DNA from: Naganishia liquefaciens
Lineage: Eukaryota > Basidiomycota > Tremellomycetes > Filobasidiales > Filobasidiaceae
Direction: 5' to 3'
Length of the DNA: 64,000 nucleotides
NCBI GenBank assembly: GCA_013423385.1
Contig: BLZA01000005.1
Coordinates: 620,001 to 684,000 of the forward strand
This document shows, in pieces, positions 43,598 through 55,050 of this stretch. A model generated the notes under the pieces. The model made no database searches and was not told the DNA's origin. It saw nothing but the letters and a program-made list of their open reading frames with translations. The stretch's first letter is position 1. The number at the start of each line of letters is the position of its first letter. Position numbers and translations under genes: made by a program.

Positions 43598-46500
43598 CTA
43601 GAGATACAGTCTAATGAGGAAACAAAAGCTGTTAGCCGGGATCTCCCATATCAAGAAACGGTCGGCAGTAACGTACGAGGGATTAAAGACTACCGTATTT
43701 GGCCTCTCGAGCAATTTGATGGCGTCTTCAAACTTCGTCTCAAGCTCTTCATTGCCAATAGCACGCGCCGCTCCACCCATTTGTCTCAACAGCTCCTGAA
43801 GTCGCCGGAAGGAACGAATGATTGAGCCCTCAAAGATATCCGTCATCTGAGGAACGGTACAGCAACGATCAGACTTTATTCTTTCTATACCGAGACAAGA
43901 CGGCCTTACTTTGCAAATATCAGAGAACGACGCGCCTCCGCACCACTTGAAGACAGCGTCCATCATTTCCATTTTGAAACTTTGAACATATTCGTCTGGA
44001 ACCAGAGGAATCTTGCATTCATTTGAAACCGTCGCTATTCTCCGAGCAATCTCCTGCATTCGACGGAGGGGCTGTGCGAGTGTCTCCTTCAGCTTGACAA
44101 CGGCTTCACTCTGAGAAAGAAGAGATCAGCATGTTGAAAAAGCCAGAAACGGGTTGCAATACCTTTTCATCGAACACGAAACAACTGCAGATGGAAGCGC
44201 ATTGCGCGGGCGTGAGATCGTTGAAAAGTCCGCTGAAGATCATCTCTGTCAACATGAGCTCGTCGCCGGTGCTAATTTCGCATGCCACTCGGCCTTTAGT
44301 CTCGATAATGTCGTCCGATGAAGTAAAACCAAGACGTCGCAGGACTCGCTTTCGATTCTTCAGCTCCTCTAACTGTAACACATTTTGCACCGCTGTTATG
44401 CGTTTTCTGACGTCCTTGATGTTATTCTTCAAAGCGACATAATCGAAGTAGGCATCGTAGAGCTTGGGCAGGTCGGGGTGCGAGGCTATCGGCAGGGAAC
44501 CCAACCTCTCTTCCAGTAGTTTGATTTTCTATTCAATGTTGAGCATTAGTCTTTGCATCTGCCGGAGACATGAAGGGACTTACCTTCACGAGTTTGAGGA
44601 AACGTTCATCCTTGATACCCATGTTGTCGATGGGATCGAGATGTGGAGGTCCGCCCGCAAAATTCTTCTTGACCTGAATAATACCCTTCCAAGCGTCTCG
44701 ACGAGCGGGAAGAGACCGAAGATCTTTGCCCAGCATGACCCGAATGTGGCTGATTGCTTGAATACAGCTTAGCAGCACTGGAACAACAATCGGCTCGCCA
44801 GAATCATCACTCGGCGCAGGGTTAATCGAGTGAATGGCTTCCGACTTATTCCTGTTGTCGACGCGGGACTGAGTGGCGCAATTGAGCATCACCATTACCA
44901 CGTAATCGTCTTGCTCCCGGACATCGGCTGGTCGAGCACGCGTGCCTTTGATCTGCAGATTCAAGAGTCAGCATTCGCCTTCCGCAGCGTGCATTCGTCC
45001 TCTCACGATTGGCCAGATGCGCTTCTCGAAATGAATGACGGCTCCCCAGCCGAAATCTCTGACCCCGTCTTGTACGTGGACGAGCCGGCCAGGCTGAAGG
45101 AATGGCAGGGAATACGTCGGTAGCTGAATCACCGCTTTATAATCCTTTCCGTAATCGTCCAAATGTTGACGAAGATCATAATACTCTTCCACCTCCTCAC
45201 GTTTCTCGAGTTTGGTGGATTTCTTGCGAGCCTCCAGCTCCTTCAATTCTGGAACAGCGACTTTTAGTGAAGGAGCGAGATATCGCAAATCTCTTACCTT
45301 CCTCCAAGACCGGAACATTCATCGTGTTCTGGAACTGATAGAAACACCGCTGCAACATGTATTCTGGACTGATGCCTTCCACCCTCATCAGATTGAGTAC
45401 CATGTTGTATCCGAGATGGAATGCCGAGTCTAGTCGATCTGCTTGGCCTTTGACCATTCCTTTTGCAGCATCTGGCTCCAGCTTGGTGCCACACATCATT
45501 ATGACGATACCACGGGCATCGAGACCTCTTCGTCCAGCACGACCGCTCATTTGAATGTATTCCTAGATGTAATGAAAACGATGTTTAGCGACAATGCCAT
45601 GGGCGCGGACCATTAGAAAGGCGACGTACACCACCGGACAGATGTCTGAACTCCTTGCCATCGAATTTCTGAACCGATGTGAAGACAACCGTCTTGGCTG
45701 GCATATTCAAACCGATGGAGAATGTCTCCGTCGCGAATAATACCTTGATCAAGCCTTCTTGGAACAAGATCTCGATAACCTCCTTCAAAATTGGAAGCAG
45801 ACCACCGTGGTGCACTCCAATGCCCCGCTTAAGCAATGGCAGAATATGACCGATTTGCGGGAGGTTACGGTCATCCTCGTTGAGGTTATTCATCGCATTA
45901 TTGAAGATGTTCTCGACCATGGCTGCTTCCTCTTCAGTGTTCATGTCGATTTTGGCCATCTGCATCGCCAGAGCTTCACACTCTCGCTTTGAAAAGGCGA
46001 AGACGATGACGGGGTTCAAATTCTTCATCATGATCATTTTGACCAATTTGTAGATGTCCGAGTTCGGTCCTTTTTCATGAATCGAATCAATGCCGAGAGA
46101 TGACCTTTCAATGTGGTAATACTCACCCTTCATGGCACCACCCTTTCTTGTGTTGCCATTGCGTCCTCTGCCACTGTTGGGATTTGCGGGATCTTCGCCC
46201 TTGTCGGACAGTGAACCCATTGCCTTCTGGAAATTGTCTTCTCGGAAAACACTCTTTTCGTCCACCACCAAGTACATGCCATCGCCACCTTCCGGAAACA
46301 TGTAATGCTGCAATGGTGTTGGCCGAAAATCGGTGTACACGACGTGACAAGGCTGGTTGTGAAGTTCACAGATCCACTCCGCGAACTGCATACTGTTCGG
46401 AATCGTCGCGGATAGGAAGACGTATCGAACAGTGTGCGGAAGTAAGATGATGGTCTCTTCCCATACGACTCCACGCTCTGTAACGATGAGGCGAACATGA

Positions 46501-47590
46501 GAATGTTTGAATGGTCGAACTGGCACAGAGCTTTACCCTTGTCTCTCATGTAATGGATTTCATCGAAAACGACCCACGCTACTTCTCGCATAACCTCGGA
46601 TCCTCGGTATAACATCGACCGTAGAATCTATAGCTAATGGTTAAATGAGGGACAACAGCCGGAAGACATTACAACTCACTTCTGTTGTCATGACAAGACA
46701 CGATGCTGAAGGGTTGATTGTAACATCACCCGTCATTAAACCAACATCCTGGAACTCTGCCTGTAGTTCTCGGAACTTTTGATTGGACAATGCCTTGATC
46801 AAGCGATGAGTACCTTGCTGCGTCCTTCATCGCGTATAGCAAGGCAACTTACTTTGATCGGACTGGTGTATACTACCCGTTTCTTTTCCTTGAGACATGT
46901 CGCGATAGCATATTCAGCTACTACTGTTTTACCAGCGCTGGTATGGGCTGAGACCAAAACGGATTCGTTTCGTTCAATCGAGTTGACGGCGACACGCTGA
47001 AAGGGATCCAGCGTGAATTTGTATGATCTTGCTGGCGGATCATTGGGCTTGTGACTAGAAATGGGAATGTAGGGATAGTCCTTCGGAAGTGCAACTTGAT
47101 GTCGGACTTGATGTACAAGCTTCATCTTCTCTCCCTCCTCAACCTTTGCAAAGCCTGAGGTGGCAGCAACCTCTCTCTCTGCCTCCTGCTCGAAATCGTC
47201 CGTCACGACCGGCATGCTCTTGGCGACTTCTTCAGCCTTAGCAATGGCTGCATCTGTCTTGCTGTCATCGTCTTCATCTTGAGCCATCGAGTCATCACCG
47301 TCATTCGACCTGACCGTGATGTCACCCAATGTCACATCGCCCTCGGCCTTTTCGAGGGCTGCCATGGAATCCACTTGTTCAGCTTCTTCGCCAATGACGG
47401 CCGCCTTCTCTTGCGCTCTCTTGCTCCTTTTACGAGGCTCCGAACTATCGTCAGGATCCGATGCAGTCTTATCGGCGGAGGCGTCTGGCGGAGGCGATGA
47501 TTGTTGTCTTCTACGCTTGATTGCTTTCGTACTCTTCGACTTTTTCGAAGCGCCACCTGGAAGCATGCTGAACATGGCGTCGGGATCCAT
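43598..47590 (-). CDS. MTR4: Exosome-associated RNA helicase Mtr4/Dob1
   Basis: This is a Ski2-like 3'-to-5' helicase that feeds RNA to the nuclear exosome, alone or in TRAMP. Exons are 47590-46853, 46793-46680, 46627-46537, 46477-45630, 45562-45298, 45248-45007, 44952-44584, 44528-44163, 44110-43910, 43846-43677 and 43610-43598, giving 1138 aa. Helicase motifs are I (AHTSAGKT), II (VFDEIHYM), III (LSATIPN) and VI ([12 protein letters not shown]). The arch/KOW insertion and the C-terminal helical domain ([12 protein letters not shown]) follow, and the protein ends FNPSLYL like other Mtr4. The first 150 residues are acidic and Ser/Lys-rich. The last exon is only 13 bases. Ski2 is excluded by the ending and by the overall match to Mtr4. 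Confidence 0.97.
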
Positions 47591-48156
47591 TTTTGGGGTT
47601 CTTAAACGGTCTCGACCCTTCCGTTGACAAAACTAGTGATAGCAGACTGTTCCCCTACAAACTACACAACATTAAGGCGCTTCCTCGCGCGTGACCGCCG
47701 ACATTCAAAGCGATCGAAGCAAGCAGTCGAGTGCTTAGCGGGCGAAATTTTGCCACGCTCGACCAAGACAATTGTACGCGTCATCTTGCGCAACTCTGGA
47801 CAAAGGCGTCGCCGTCAAGCAAACTCCTCAAGCCTTTGATGCATTTTGCATAACAATATGCATAATGGTATATGTTATACAGGATGACATATGTACTCGA
47901 TACATGGAGCACGTCGAGTCGTTGACCCGGGACTAGCTTGGCAGCTTGGATCAATAGTTTAATCTGCAGCAGGTACTTGATTTTGCGTCCAACAGCGCAT
48001 TTGAGGTGAGCAAGATGGCGAGTATACATGTCTACGTTACAATCGCTATATTATGACGTAGGTTGCGAGTTTCACGCTCTAAGATGGTTGATGCTGTTAC
48101 TATACAACGTGTTGGATAGCTTAGAGATTGACAGCTCGTGAATTAGTGTTCGCTTG
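47591..48156. other. Promoter of MTR4 and 3' region of the NIPA-like gene
   Basis: No gene is seen. A run of TATG/CATA-type sequence near 47840-47900 is AT-rich compared with its surroundings. Confidence 0.45.
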
Positions 48157-50193
48157 TCATTCTGATGTCGGTGTCTTGGGTCGGAACAGGCGATTCGCCC
48201 AGCTTCGCCCTCTAGACGACGGCGAATCCTCCTGTGATGCAGGCGGAGATCCGGGACTACCAGTCGAAGACGAAGTTGATGGTCGCGCCGGGTCCCTTCT
48301 TTCTGGGCGCGAGCTTCCTCCAACGGATGCTGGTCGATCCGGACGCCTTAGAGCGCCCATGTCCAGCGAGAGCCCTCGCTTTGAAGATCTTACCTTGTGG
48401 TCCAGGCTATGACGTCTTCGGCGCCTCCACAGAGAGTCCTGCTCTCCATCTGCAGCGTTGCCGTGGATGCTCCGGATGGCGAAACCTGGCGAGCTTGTAT
48501 TGAAGCCGATGGAGAATCCGGCAGGCAGGCCTGGAGGCGCTAGCTCCGGTATAAGTGTTCCGTAGCGCGTATGCATCGAATGGCGCCTCGTCGGATCTCC
48601 CGTGAGGTGCGAAGGCAAGGGAGAGACGGGTTGGTTGCGAGGGAGCTTGGGCCATGAGCCGCTTCCGAATGCCCCTCGATCGCCGAGCTGTGGGGTAGCG
48701 GGTGTGGAGTCAACTGCCGATCCGCCGTATAGGTCGATCTGATCAGGCTCGTCCGAGAACGGAAGTCGATGTTCATCGCTGATATTGCACTCGTCCTCCG
48801 AGATTTCGTCCGCCCATGAACCAAGATGTACGCCGCCTTCTCCTGTGGCCGGTTCAATGGCAGAAACCGACCAGACACCAATGAGGAGTACGACTATGCC
48901 GCCCGTAACCAGTGAGACCTGCAGACGCGAAAGCTCCGAGAATTGAGAATAGAACACGAGACCATCTTACAGGAAGATTAATCAGCGGACACAATTCAAT
49001 TTTTGTTACGGACGAGCTCACCGAATATTGAGGATATGTTGTAGAAACAAAAAGCCAAAGGACAGATGAGGGCCGGCCCAGCCAATGTTAGCGAGTGATT
49101 CAGATAGAAGAGCTGCGCCAAAGCGGTAACTCCAAGTCCCATTAGCAGAATCCAACTCTGAATTGACTTGAACTGATTCTGCTTGCCGCCCGATGCGAAG
49201 GTAATCACGAGTAGCTCGACGCCGCATTTGGCGAACAAGAGAGATAGCCCGCTGAGAGTGCCCGAGCATGCGGCATAGGACATGCCGATCAGTATCAATG
49301 ACTTGCAGGGTTTCGGCGTTGAGCGTGAGGTTCGATCTTCAAACTCCCCATCTAATGATCCAGTGTCGGATGGCAGGATGATGCGTACATGCCTTTCGGT
49401 ACTAGGCGAGGTGGGCAGACCATCATAGCGCTTCCTGCCTGTTCGCTGAACGAAGGGGATTGCGGAACGGGCGGATGGCGATGGGTTGCGCGAGCCGAGG
49501 CTATCTTGAAAGGAATCCTGGTCGTCTTCCAGAAGGTATATCTGGTCACTAGCGTTCCGGCGCCTGATGCCAAATTCAAGAATATGACTCTGAAAACAGT
49601 TCTGAATGAGCACACGTTCACCACAGACATGAGCGTAACGAACAAGTAGAAGAATTCCGGCTACAGCTACACACATCAACGTGATGTATGCGACAAACGG
49701 TCCTCTTCGGAAGAGTGTAAGTAGCTCTTCGATGGTATGTGTCTCTTCTGGCACTACGCCGAAGACGGCGATCAGCGTGGCTCCCAGTGCAATCAGAAGT
49801 GTTCCAGCCAGAGTGGAAGGGGAAAAGTGTTCCCCTAGTAAAATGCGAGAGAGTACTGCATTCCACAGCAGGGAGACCGCACCCAGCGGTGCTAGCACGA
49901 CAATAGGCAACGCGCCGATTTGAAAGATGGTTCCGAACAGGTTGGAAGATATAAAGATTGCGAATCCGAACAGCCATAGGGGTCGACGATGTGCCTTCGA
50001 CTGAGCAGCAGGCGGAAGAGCGTCGTTCTGTAGGTGACTTTTCCGCTGTATTGTTAGTCCTGCAAGGGGTTCTTGGATTAGGATAGGGTTCAACCTGACA
50101 GGGACGCCTATACTTACCAAGTGATTGCACAAATGATGCCGCGAGACCCACAAGGATCCCTACTGCGATAGGTATGCTTGGTTTATCGCCCAT
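48157..50193 (-). CDS. NIPA-type magnesium transporter-like membrane protein
   Basis: Proteins of the NIPA (DUF803) family carry magnesium across the plasma membrane and endosomes. Exons 50193-50118, 50059-49022 and 48965-48157 give 640 aa. The N-terminal helix IPIAVGILVGLAASFVQSLG, then PLWLFGFAIFISSNLFGTIF, GALPIVVLAPLGAVSLLWNA and SRILLGEHFSP match the family. Further helices include LILIGMSYAACSGTLSGLSL and ALICPLAFCFYNISSIFDGL; nine in all are likely. A Ser/Arg-rich loop of about 120 residues and a long disordered C-terminal tail (about 230 residues, Ser/Pro/Arg-rich) make it longer than animal NIPA (about 330-400). Transport substrate is by family inference only. Confidence 0.85.
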
Positions 50194-50269
50194 TTTGGAT
50201 AGACCGATTTACTCTACTAAGTCGAGGTCGCCACAAATGCTTGTCATGTCGCCCCTGTACGCTACTGTT

Positions 50270-50990
50270 TCAGATCTTGCAGCAGCGGGGCAGAATCTTG
50301 GGCGCAAGACCTTGAAGCTCAACACGATTGGTAAGCACCGATAAGGCTTGTGCAAGGAGACCGGGCGGAGTCGATTTATTGAAGTCGAGCATCGGCAGCA
50401 GAGCGAGACAGTCTCGCTTGCGAACCAGTGCATCATCACCTGCTTCCTCAGTTGCGGCTACGACCGCGAACAAACCGATCGTGAATACGCTCGGCTCTCC
50501 TTTTGTCAGTAACGTGTGATGCGGTAAAAGAAACGGCTTTCATCCTGTGATGGGTTTAGGGAAGGTGTTGGCTGTCCTCACGGAAACAGTCTCCTCAGCG
50601 CCCAAACATCCGTCTCATCCCCTTCAGAAGCCGTGTTCGACTCACACCTCTGGCTCAAGCCGGAGTTTTGTGCTCAGCTCGGTAATTAGCGTCTGGCCTT
50701 TGTGCGCGACTAGGCGGGAAACCGATCAGTCACTTTCGCTAGCATGGTTTCTTACAAAGGACAAGATGAGTGGGTTGGTTTGCGCAGGAAGGCCCGGGCC
50801 ACTACCAACCTTTTTGCCGGTGTTTAGTTCAGGTAACGTATCATCTATAAGTGACTAATGGCAGCCGTCAATTCCTCTTTGTCATCTTGTACTGCGGACA
50901 CATTGACGGAGGCGGGGGCATGCAGGAACGCAGTCTCAATTTTATTGTACTGCCTTCTGTTCTTAGATGCAAACGCGCCTGACGTGATCC
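50270..50990 (-). CDS. Probable unrecognised gene, exon model incomplete
   Basis: Several minus-strand blocks look like coding sequence joined by normal introns. The last exon ends at the TGA at 50270 and contains GEPSVFTIGLFAVVAATEEA, then DFNKSTPPGLLAQALSVL. Upstream, a 45-base intron (about 50565-50609) and a 54-base intron (about 50622-50675) join it in phase to a block reading AHKGQTLITELSTKLRLEPE. A further block (NKIETAFLHAPASVNVSAVQ) lies near 50880-50960. I could not fix the start codon or all junctions. No known family was recognised, and there is no clear membrane segment apart from the hydrophobic IGLFAVVAA. Confidence 0.4.
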
Positions 50991-51072
50991 AGTCTCGGCA
51001 ATAGGCCTCTATGATGAAAACTGGGCTTTACAACATGAAGTCCATCTCGTCTTCGCTGAATAGAAAAGCGCC

Positions 51073-52259
51073 TCATCGCCTGTTCTCGCTGGTGCCCCAT
51101 ACCTCTTCGAGATACCTCGCAAAGGCGTCCGCAACATCCCGTTCCCCCCATTTTTTGCCAACACCAGTTTGGCCGTTCGTAGACAGAGCTTTCCGTTGTA
51201 TTGCCTCGAACTGGCGTTTGAGTCTTTGTAGCTCCGATAACGTAATGGTCTTGTTCATTGGCAGGTTAATTTTCAACGGCGTTGATAACGAAGAAGTGTC
51301 CGTAGTAAAGGTTGAAGCGGGCAAGCTGAAGGTAGAGGATGTTGGATTCATGCCTACATGGGTCTGAATGGAGGTGACGAGCAGCGATGTGATCTTTGTT
51401 AGAGTTTGCAAGGCATTCGGGGGTGGCTTAACACTCTTCGATACTATCCATCAGATTCAGTAGTCGGGCTAATAGGCATAACATACCGTGACGACTGCCG
51501 CTGTCGGGCCTTTCTTGACTCCCTGTATCACTGCAAGCCAGAGATCGTCCAAAGTTGATTGACCCGCGCCTTCAAGGTCATCATCCCACGAAATGGCGAA
51601 GAGAGGCGAGTCCCATCGAGCCATTGATGATGGCTCTTCGAATCGCATGATAAGGTTGTCGAAACTGGACATCGAAATATTTAGTATAAGAAAGTCATAT
51701 CACTGACAAAGAGACCCACGTTTCGGGCTTGTACTTGTTTTCTGGCGCCCTGGCTTCATGCCATTCCCGACATTTCTGTGGCGGAGCGACTACGAATACC
51801 TGTAGAATCAAAGCGAATGAGAAACGGCTGTCAATATGTCTCCGCTGAATAACTCACCGTAGCTACTCTCACTTTGGCTTCTCTTGCTGCGCAATACATC
51901 TGGTAACGGAATCCCTTGATATAGTTCGGAGCGTCGCATATCACTATTTTGTCTTCTCCCAAGCTTCTGGTAACGTTGGTGAATAATGAGGCTCTGGCAG
52001 GTTTCTCTGCTAAACTATCTGCGTAGCAGTGTAGTTTGTATCAGCCTCTCTCCAAGAAATGTTGTTCATGAATCGAATGTGCCTTACTGTCATAAGCTTC
52101 CCGAGACACCTTGCTAATCGGATCATCCACTACTTCGACACTAAGGCTTGGGCCACTGTATGATTCGTCCTTCAGTCTTCGGTCGAAATCCTTCTTAATT
52201 TGTTGAGCTCTCGTCGATTTTCCGGAACACGGGTAGCCGGATATTGTGATGAAGGCCAT
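51073..52259 (-). CDS. KTI12: Elongator-associated protein Kti12
   Basis: Kti12 is a P-loop protein that supports the Elongator complex in modifying wobble uridines of tRNA. Exons are 52259-52088, 52018-51858, 51799-51720, 51664-51487 and 51435-51073, giving 317 aa. The Walker A loop GYPCSGKST is near the N-terminus. IVICDAPNYIKGFRYQMYC (Walker-B-like) and AREAKVRVATVFVVAPP follow, and the C-terminal tRNA-binding region has LKRQFEAIQRK and a helical end. The start MAFITISGYP matches the family exactly. It diverges from the membrane protein at 52648 across 388 bases. Confidence 0.93.
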
Positions 52260-52647
52260 GGCGAATCCAGGTTAACCAGTCGTCGAGTGTTTCGCCTCGA
52301 AAGCTCTGCTGTCAGGTTGTCAAAACGTCGACAAAGGATGTCGTTCAAAATTTCCGGTGTTGGAACAAACGTTAAATTGAGCTGTACAGGGGGTATCGCG
52401 GCCTCACGAAGTTGATATGTGATCTTCCTAAGCAGTCATACAATCATGCAATACAGAAGCCAAAGAAGCGTGTGTAAGGTGCAGCAGTTCATGAAACAAG
52501 TTAATCCGCTTCGATCGTTTTCTTTCTGAGACATTCCAGATGAACCAACCGATGGATTGAATTGTGAACCGCTAGAGAGTAAAGCGATGACCAGGACGGA
52601 CAGCTCAAGTATCGCAATCCGGATATGACCAGCAACCCCCGATTGGG
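52260..52647. promoter_or_regulatory. Divergent promoter of KTI12 and the membrane protein gene
   Basis: These 388 bases lie between two start codons pointing outward. No specific site is recognised. Confidence 0.5.
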
Positions 52648-53593
52648 ATGCCCACCATCGAAGAGCTTACCCCTGAGGAACAACTCCGCCTCGCACAAGC
52701 GGCCGGAGCGATACCTGTGCGCCTGCGACCATCAGAGGTCCGCCAACGACGCGCGGGACGGAAGAACGGGAAAGCTACGCCGGAACCATTGATCAAGGAC
52801 CTTCCGCCTCTGCCAGATAACGTCACGATTCACCACGTACCTTTAGATAAAGCTGAAATCAGTTATGAGGATCGCGAGTACGACGATGACGAGGAGATGG
52901 AGCAAATCCGGGAAAGGCAATTCACTGGGGATGAGCGGCCCATCGACTTCGCGGACGAGATCTTTAACGTCATCATGTACCTTATACCGTATTCCACATT
53001 CTTCCTCCTACTAGACATGTAAGTAGTGTCGCATCGGCAGTGGGAAATTTCTTGATGAGACCTGCTTCACAGTCTTTCGCACAAGCAGTACTCTCAGAAC
53101 CCGTCATTCGATGATTATGCGATTAGGCTTTTACAAGCGGTACCTCGTGAGTACCCCTTTATTAGGATTTCCGAACGCTAATATTTGTTACTCGGCGTGT
53201 AGTAATAGCAGTCCTGACGTTCTATGGTGAGCAGAATTATGCGAGTCGGTCCCAGCTTCGTAGCTGAGATGAACTTGCAGCCAACCGATATGAGAAGCAC
53301 TGGATCACCAATCCGCTCTTGATGACGACTTCGATATTGGCGGGATCAAGACTCGTATGGCTCATGAACAAGGCCAATTGGCGGATGGTCACAGAACAGG
53401 TAGGTCTTACAACAGAAATCCGGATCGTCGCAGGAGCATTGACAGTGGAATTATCGCATGTTAGGCCCCGCCTGTCGGCGCTTTATGGGTCTTTGCGATC
53501 GTACAAATGCCAGTTGGACGAGCCGTCATAACATTGCTGGTGGTTCTGCTATGGGGCTGGCATTCGAAAATGCGTTTGTTTCCCTCATCTTGA
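52648..53593 (+). CDS. Small fungal membrane protein of unknown function
   Basis: Exons 52648-53018, 53073-53146, 53203-53226, 53281-53399 and 53465-53593 give 238 aa. The N-terminal 120 residues are polar and acidic (DREYDDDEEMEQIRERQF). The C-terminal half has four likely membrane helices: FNVIMYLIPYSTFFLLLDI, LLQAVPLIAVLTFYA, LLMTTSILAGSRLVWLMN, and AVITLLVVLLWGWHS at the end. It resembles conserved fungal proteins of unknown function carrying a C-terminal membrane block; I do not have a name for it. Exon 3 is 24 bases. No signal peptide is seen. Its 3' end lies 53 bases from that of the convergent methyltransferase gene. Confidence 0.8.
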
Positions 53594-53646
53594 ATTCAGC
53601 TGTCCAGATACAACCTATAGATGAACAAGAGACATGCTACATGCCC

Positions 53647-54673
53647 TCATTTCGTCCGCACGAGTCTCAGTAGCTTGACACCTTCCCTCTCGTACTTCTC
53701 TCTCTCTCCTGGCCTATCGTCCGTGACGGGTGTCGAAGAAAAGTGTTTCGCTAGCATCTTGAAGAAGCGCGCGTCCGCCTGGGAAGGAATCAATGACCAA
53801 TGTTGATTAGCGAATCAAGACATGGCTACCAAGAGGTGACATACCTTTCTGCGCTTCTTCCAGCAGAAGAGGATTTCTCGAGGAGCACCAATGGGCGCCA
53901 AACGACACAACGTGTCGACAAGCAGGGGGAATGCAGGCTGTGGGATCTTGAGCGTTAATCAGAGCCACCTTGCAAGCGAGTCACTGACGCCTACCTCGAA
54001 GTACACACAATCCGCCGCCAGGATGGTTTCGGGCTCATGTGGAACGCCATCAGGCAACTCTCCTCCCCAATTCAGTTCAGCGACTTGGACTGGACACGAA
54101 TCGCGACTGTTCTCCGCTCCAGCGTATTGCGGGAAGTTGAGGTCAACATTCCGTTGCATGAGATCGAGGAGCACTCTATGTGACAAGCGAGCGAGAGGCG
54201 ATCAGCGCGTCGCCAGATGAAGCCGGAAGGCTGCGTCTCTTACGCCTGATCTGTGATGCAGACTCGTGACGTGGGCTCGAGCAGTCCCACGGCCAATCCG
54301 ACGAGTCCAGTCCCGCTTCCAAGCTCCAGAATAGTCTTCTCTTTCAGATAGTTCTCATCTATAGAATGCCGCCAGGCCATGTACCTGGTAAGCACCTATT
54401 GAGACGAGCGCAGCAGGGGTCAGCGCGTACTCGAAGCAGCGGAAGCAGGAAGCTGTATAGTCAGCTTACCTCTCCGGATGGCCAGGTGATACCTCCGCAT
54501 CCAGGTCCAGCATCTACTGCCAGCTTGAGAGAGTGATCCAGACCCTCGACAGGTATACCAATCTCGCTCTCTGGCGCGACAGGTGTGCGGATTGGAACTG
54601 CTTCCTCGGAGAATCCTGCGAGAAAGTCGAAAGACGCGGACGAGGAGGATCGGGAGGGCGTATCCTGCGTCAT
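53647..54673 (-). CDS. EFM6: METTL21/EFM6-type protein-lysine methyltransferase
   Basis: This is an S-adenosylmethionine-dependent lysine methyltransferase; yeast Efm6 methylates elongation factor eEF1A. Exons are 54673-54470, 54395-54244, 54175-53995, 53937-53845 and 53778-53647, giving 253 aa. The SAM-binding motif I is ILELGSGTGLVGLA; motif Post-I is VCITDQ. The acidic post-II block with ILAADCVYFEPAFPLLVDTL follows, and ILFCWKKRRKADARFF matches the EFM6 branch. GGITWPSGEV with RYMAW before motif I is also typical. The ATG at 54673 is the first in frame. Family assignment is firm; the substrate is inferred. Confidence 0.85.
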
Positions 54674-55050
54674 TGCATTGATCTGAGGAATCAATTGGGC
54701 GCGTCCGTCGAAGCTGCTGTCGGTACTCGAGGCTGCACGAGGAGCGCTGCAATAATATCGTTGGCGATGGCCAGAGGCGTATTCACCGCTGTGAAAGTTG
54801 CCAGCTTTGTTTCAGAGGCACGCGAGGCCGATTCGCGATCGACAGCTTGATTCCGCAGGTGGAGGGCGATCTCTCGGTGACGGGTCAGCCCAAAGACCTG
54901 TTGGTCGACATCAACGTGAATTTAAAGCGTGAGAAGTGCATGTACATTCAGGCCTGCGAATCAGACAGGCGTCAAATCTGGGATAGACAAAAGCGGTGGC
55001 ATCGTCTCCTGCCTAAGCCACGGTCCGACCGTGACCCAAGAACGTCATAG
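54674..55050. promoter_or_regulatory. Divergent region between the methyltransferase and the 415-aa gene
   Basis: No separate gene is established. A plus-strand frame at 54847-55050 is in phase with the next gene but is ended by a TAG immediately before its ATG, so an alternative upstream exon cannot be excluded. Confidence 0.4.

Noticed and set aside
51028-51072. In-frame continuation after the KTI12 TGA (14 codons, then TAA), suggesting stop-codon read-through
   Set aside because: The length is easily reached by chance and the codons after TGA do not match the known CTA read-through context.
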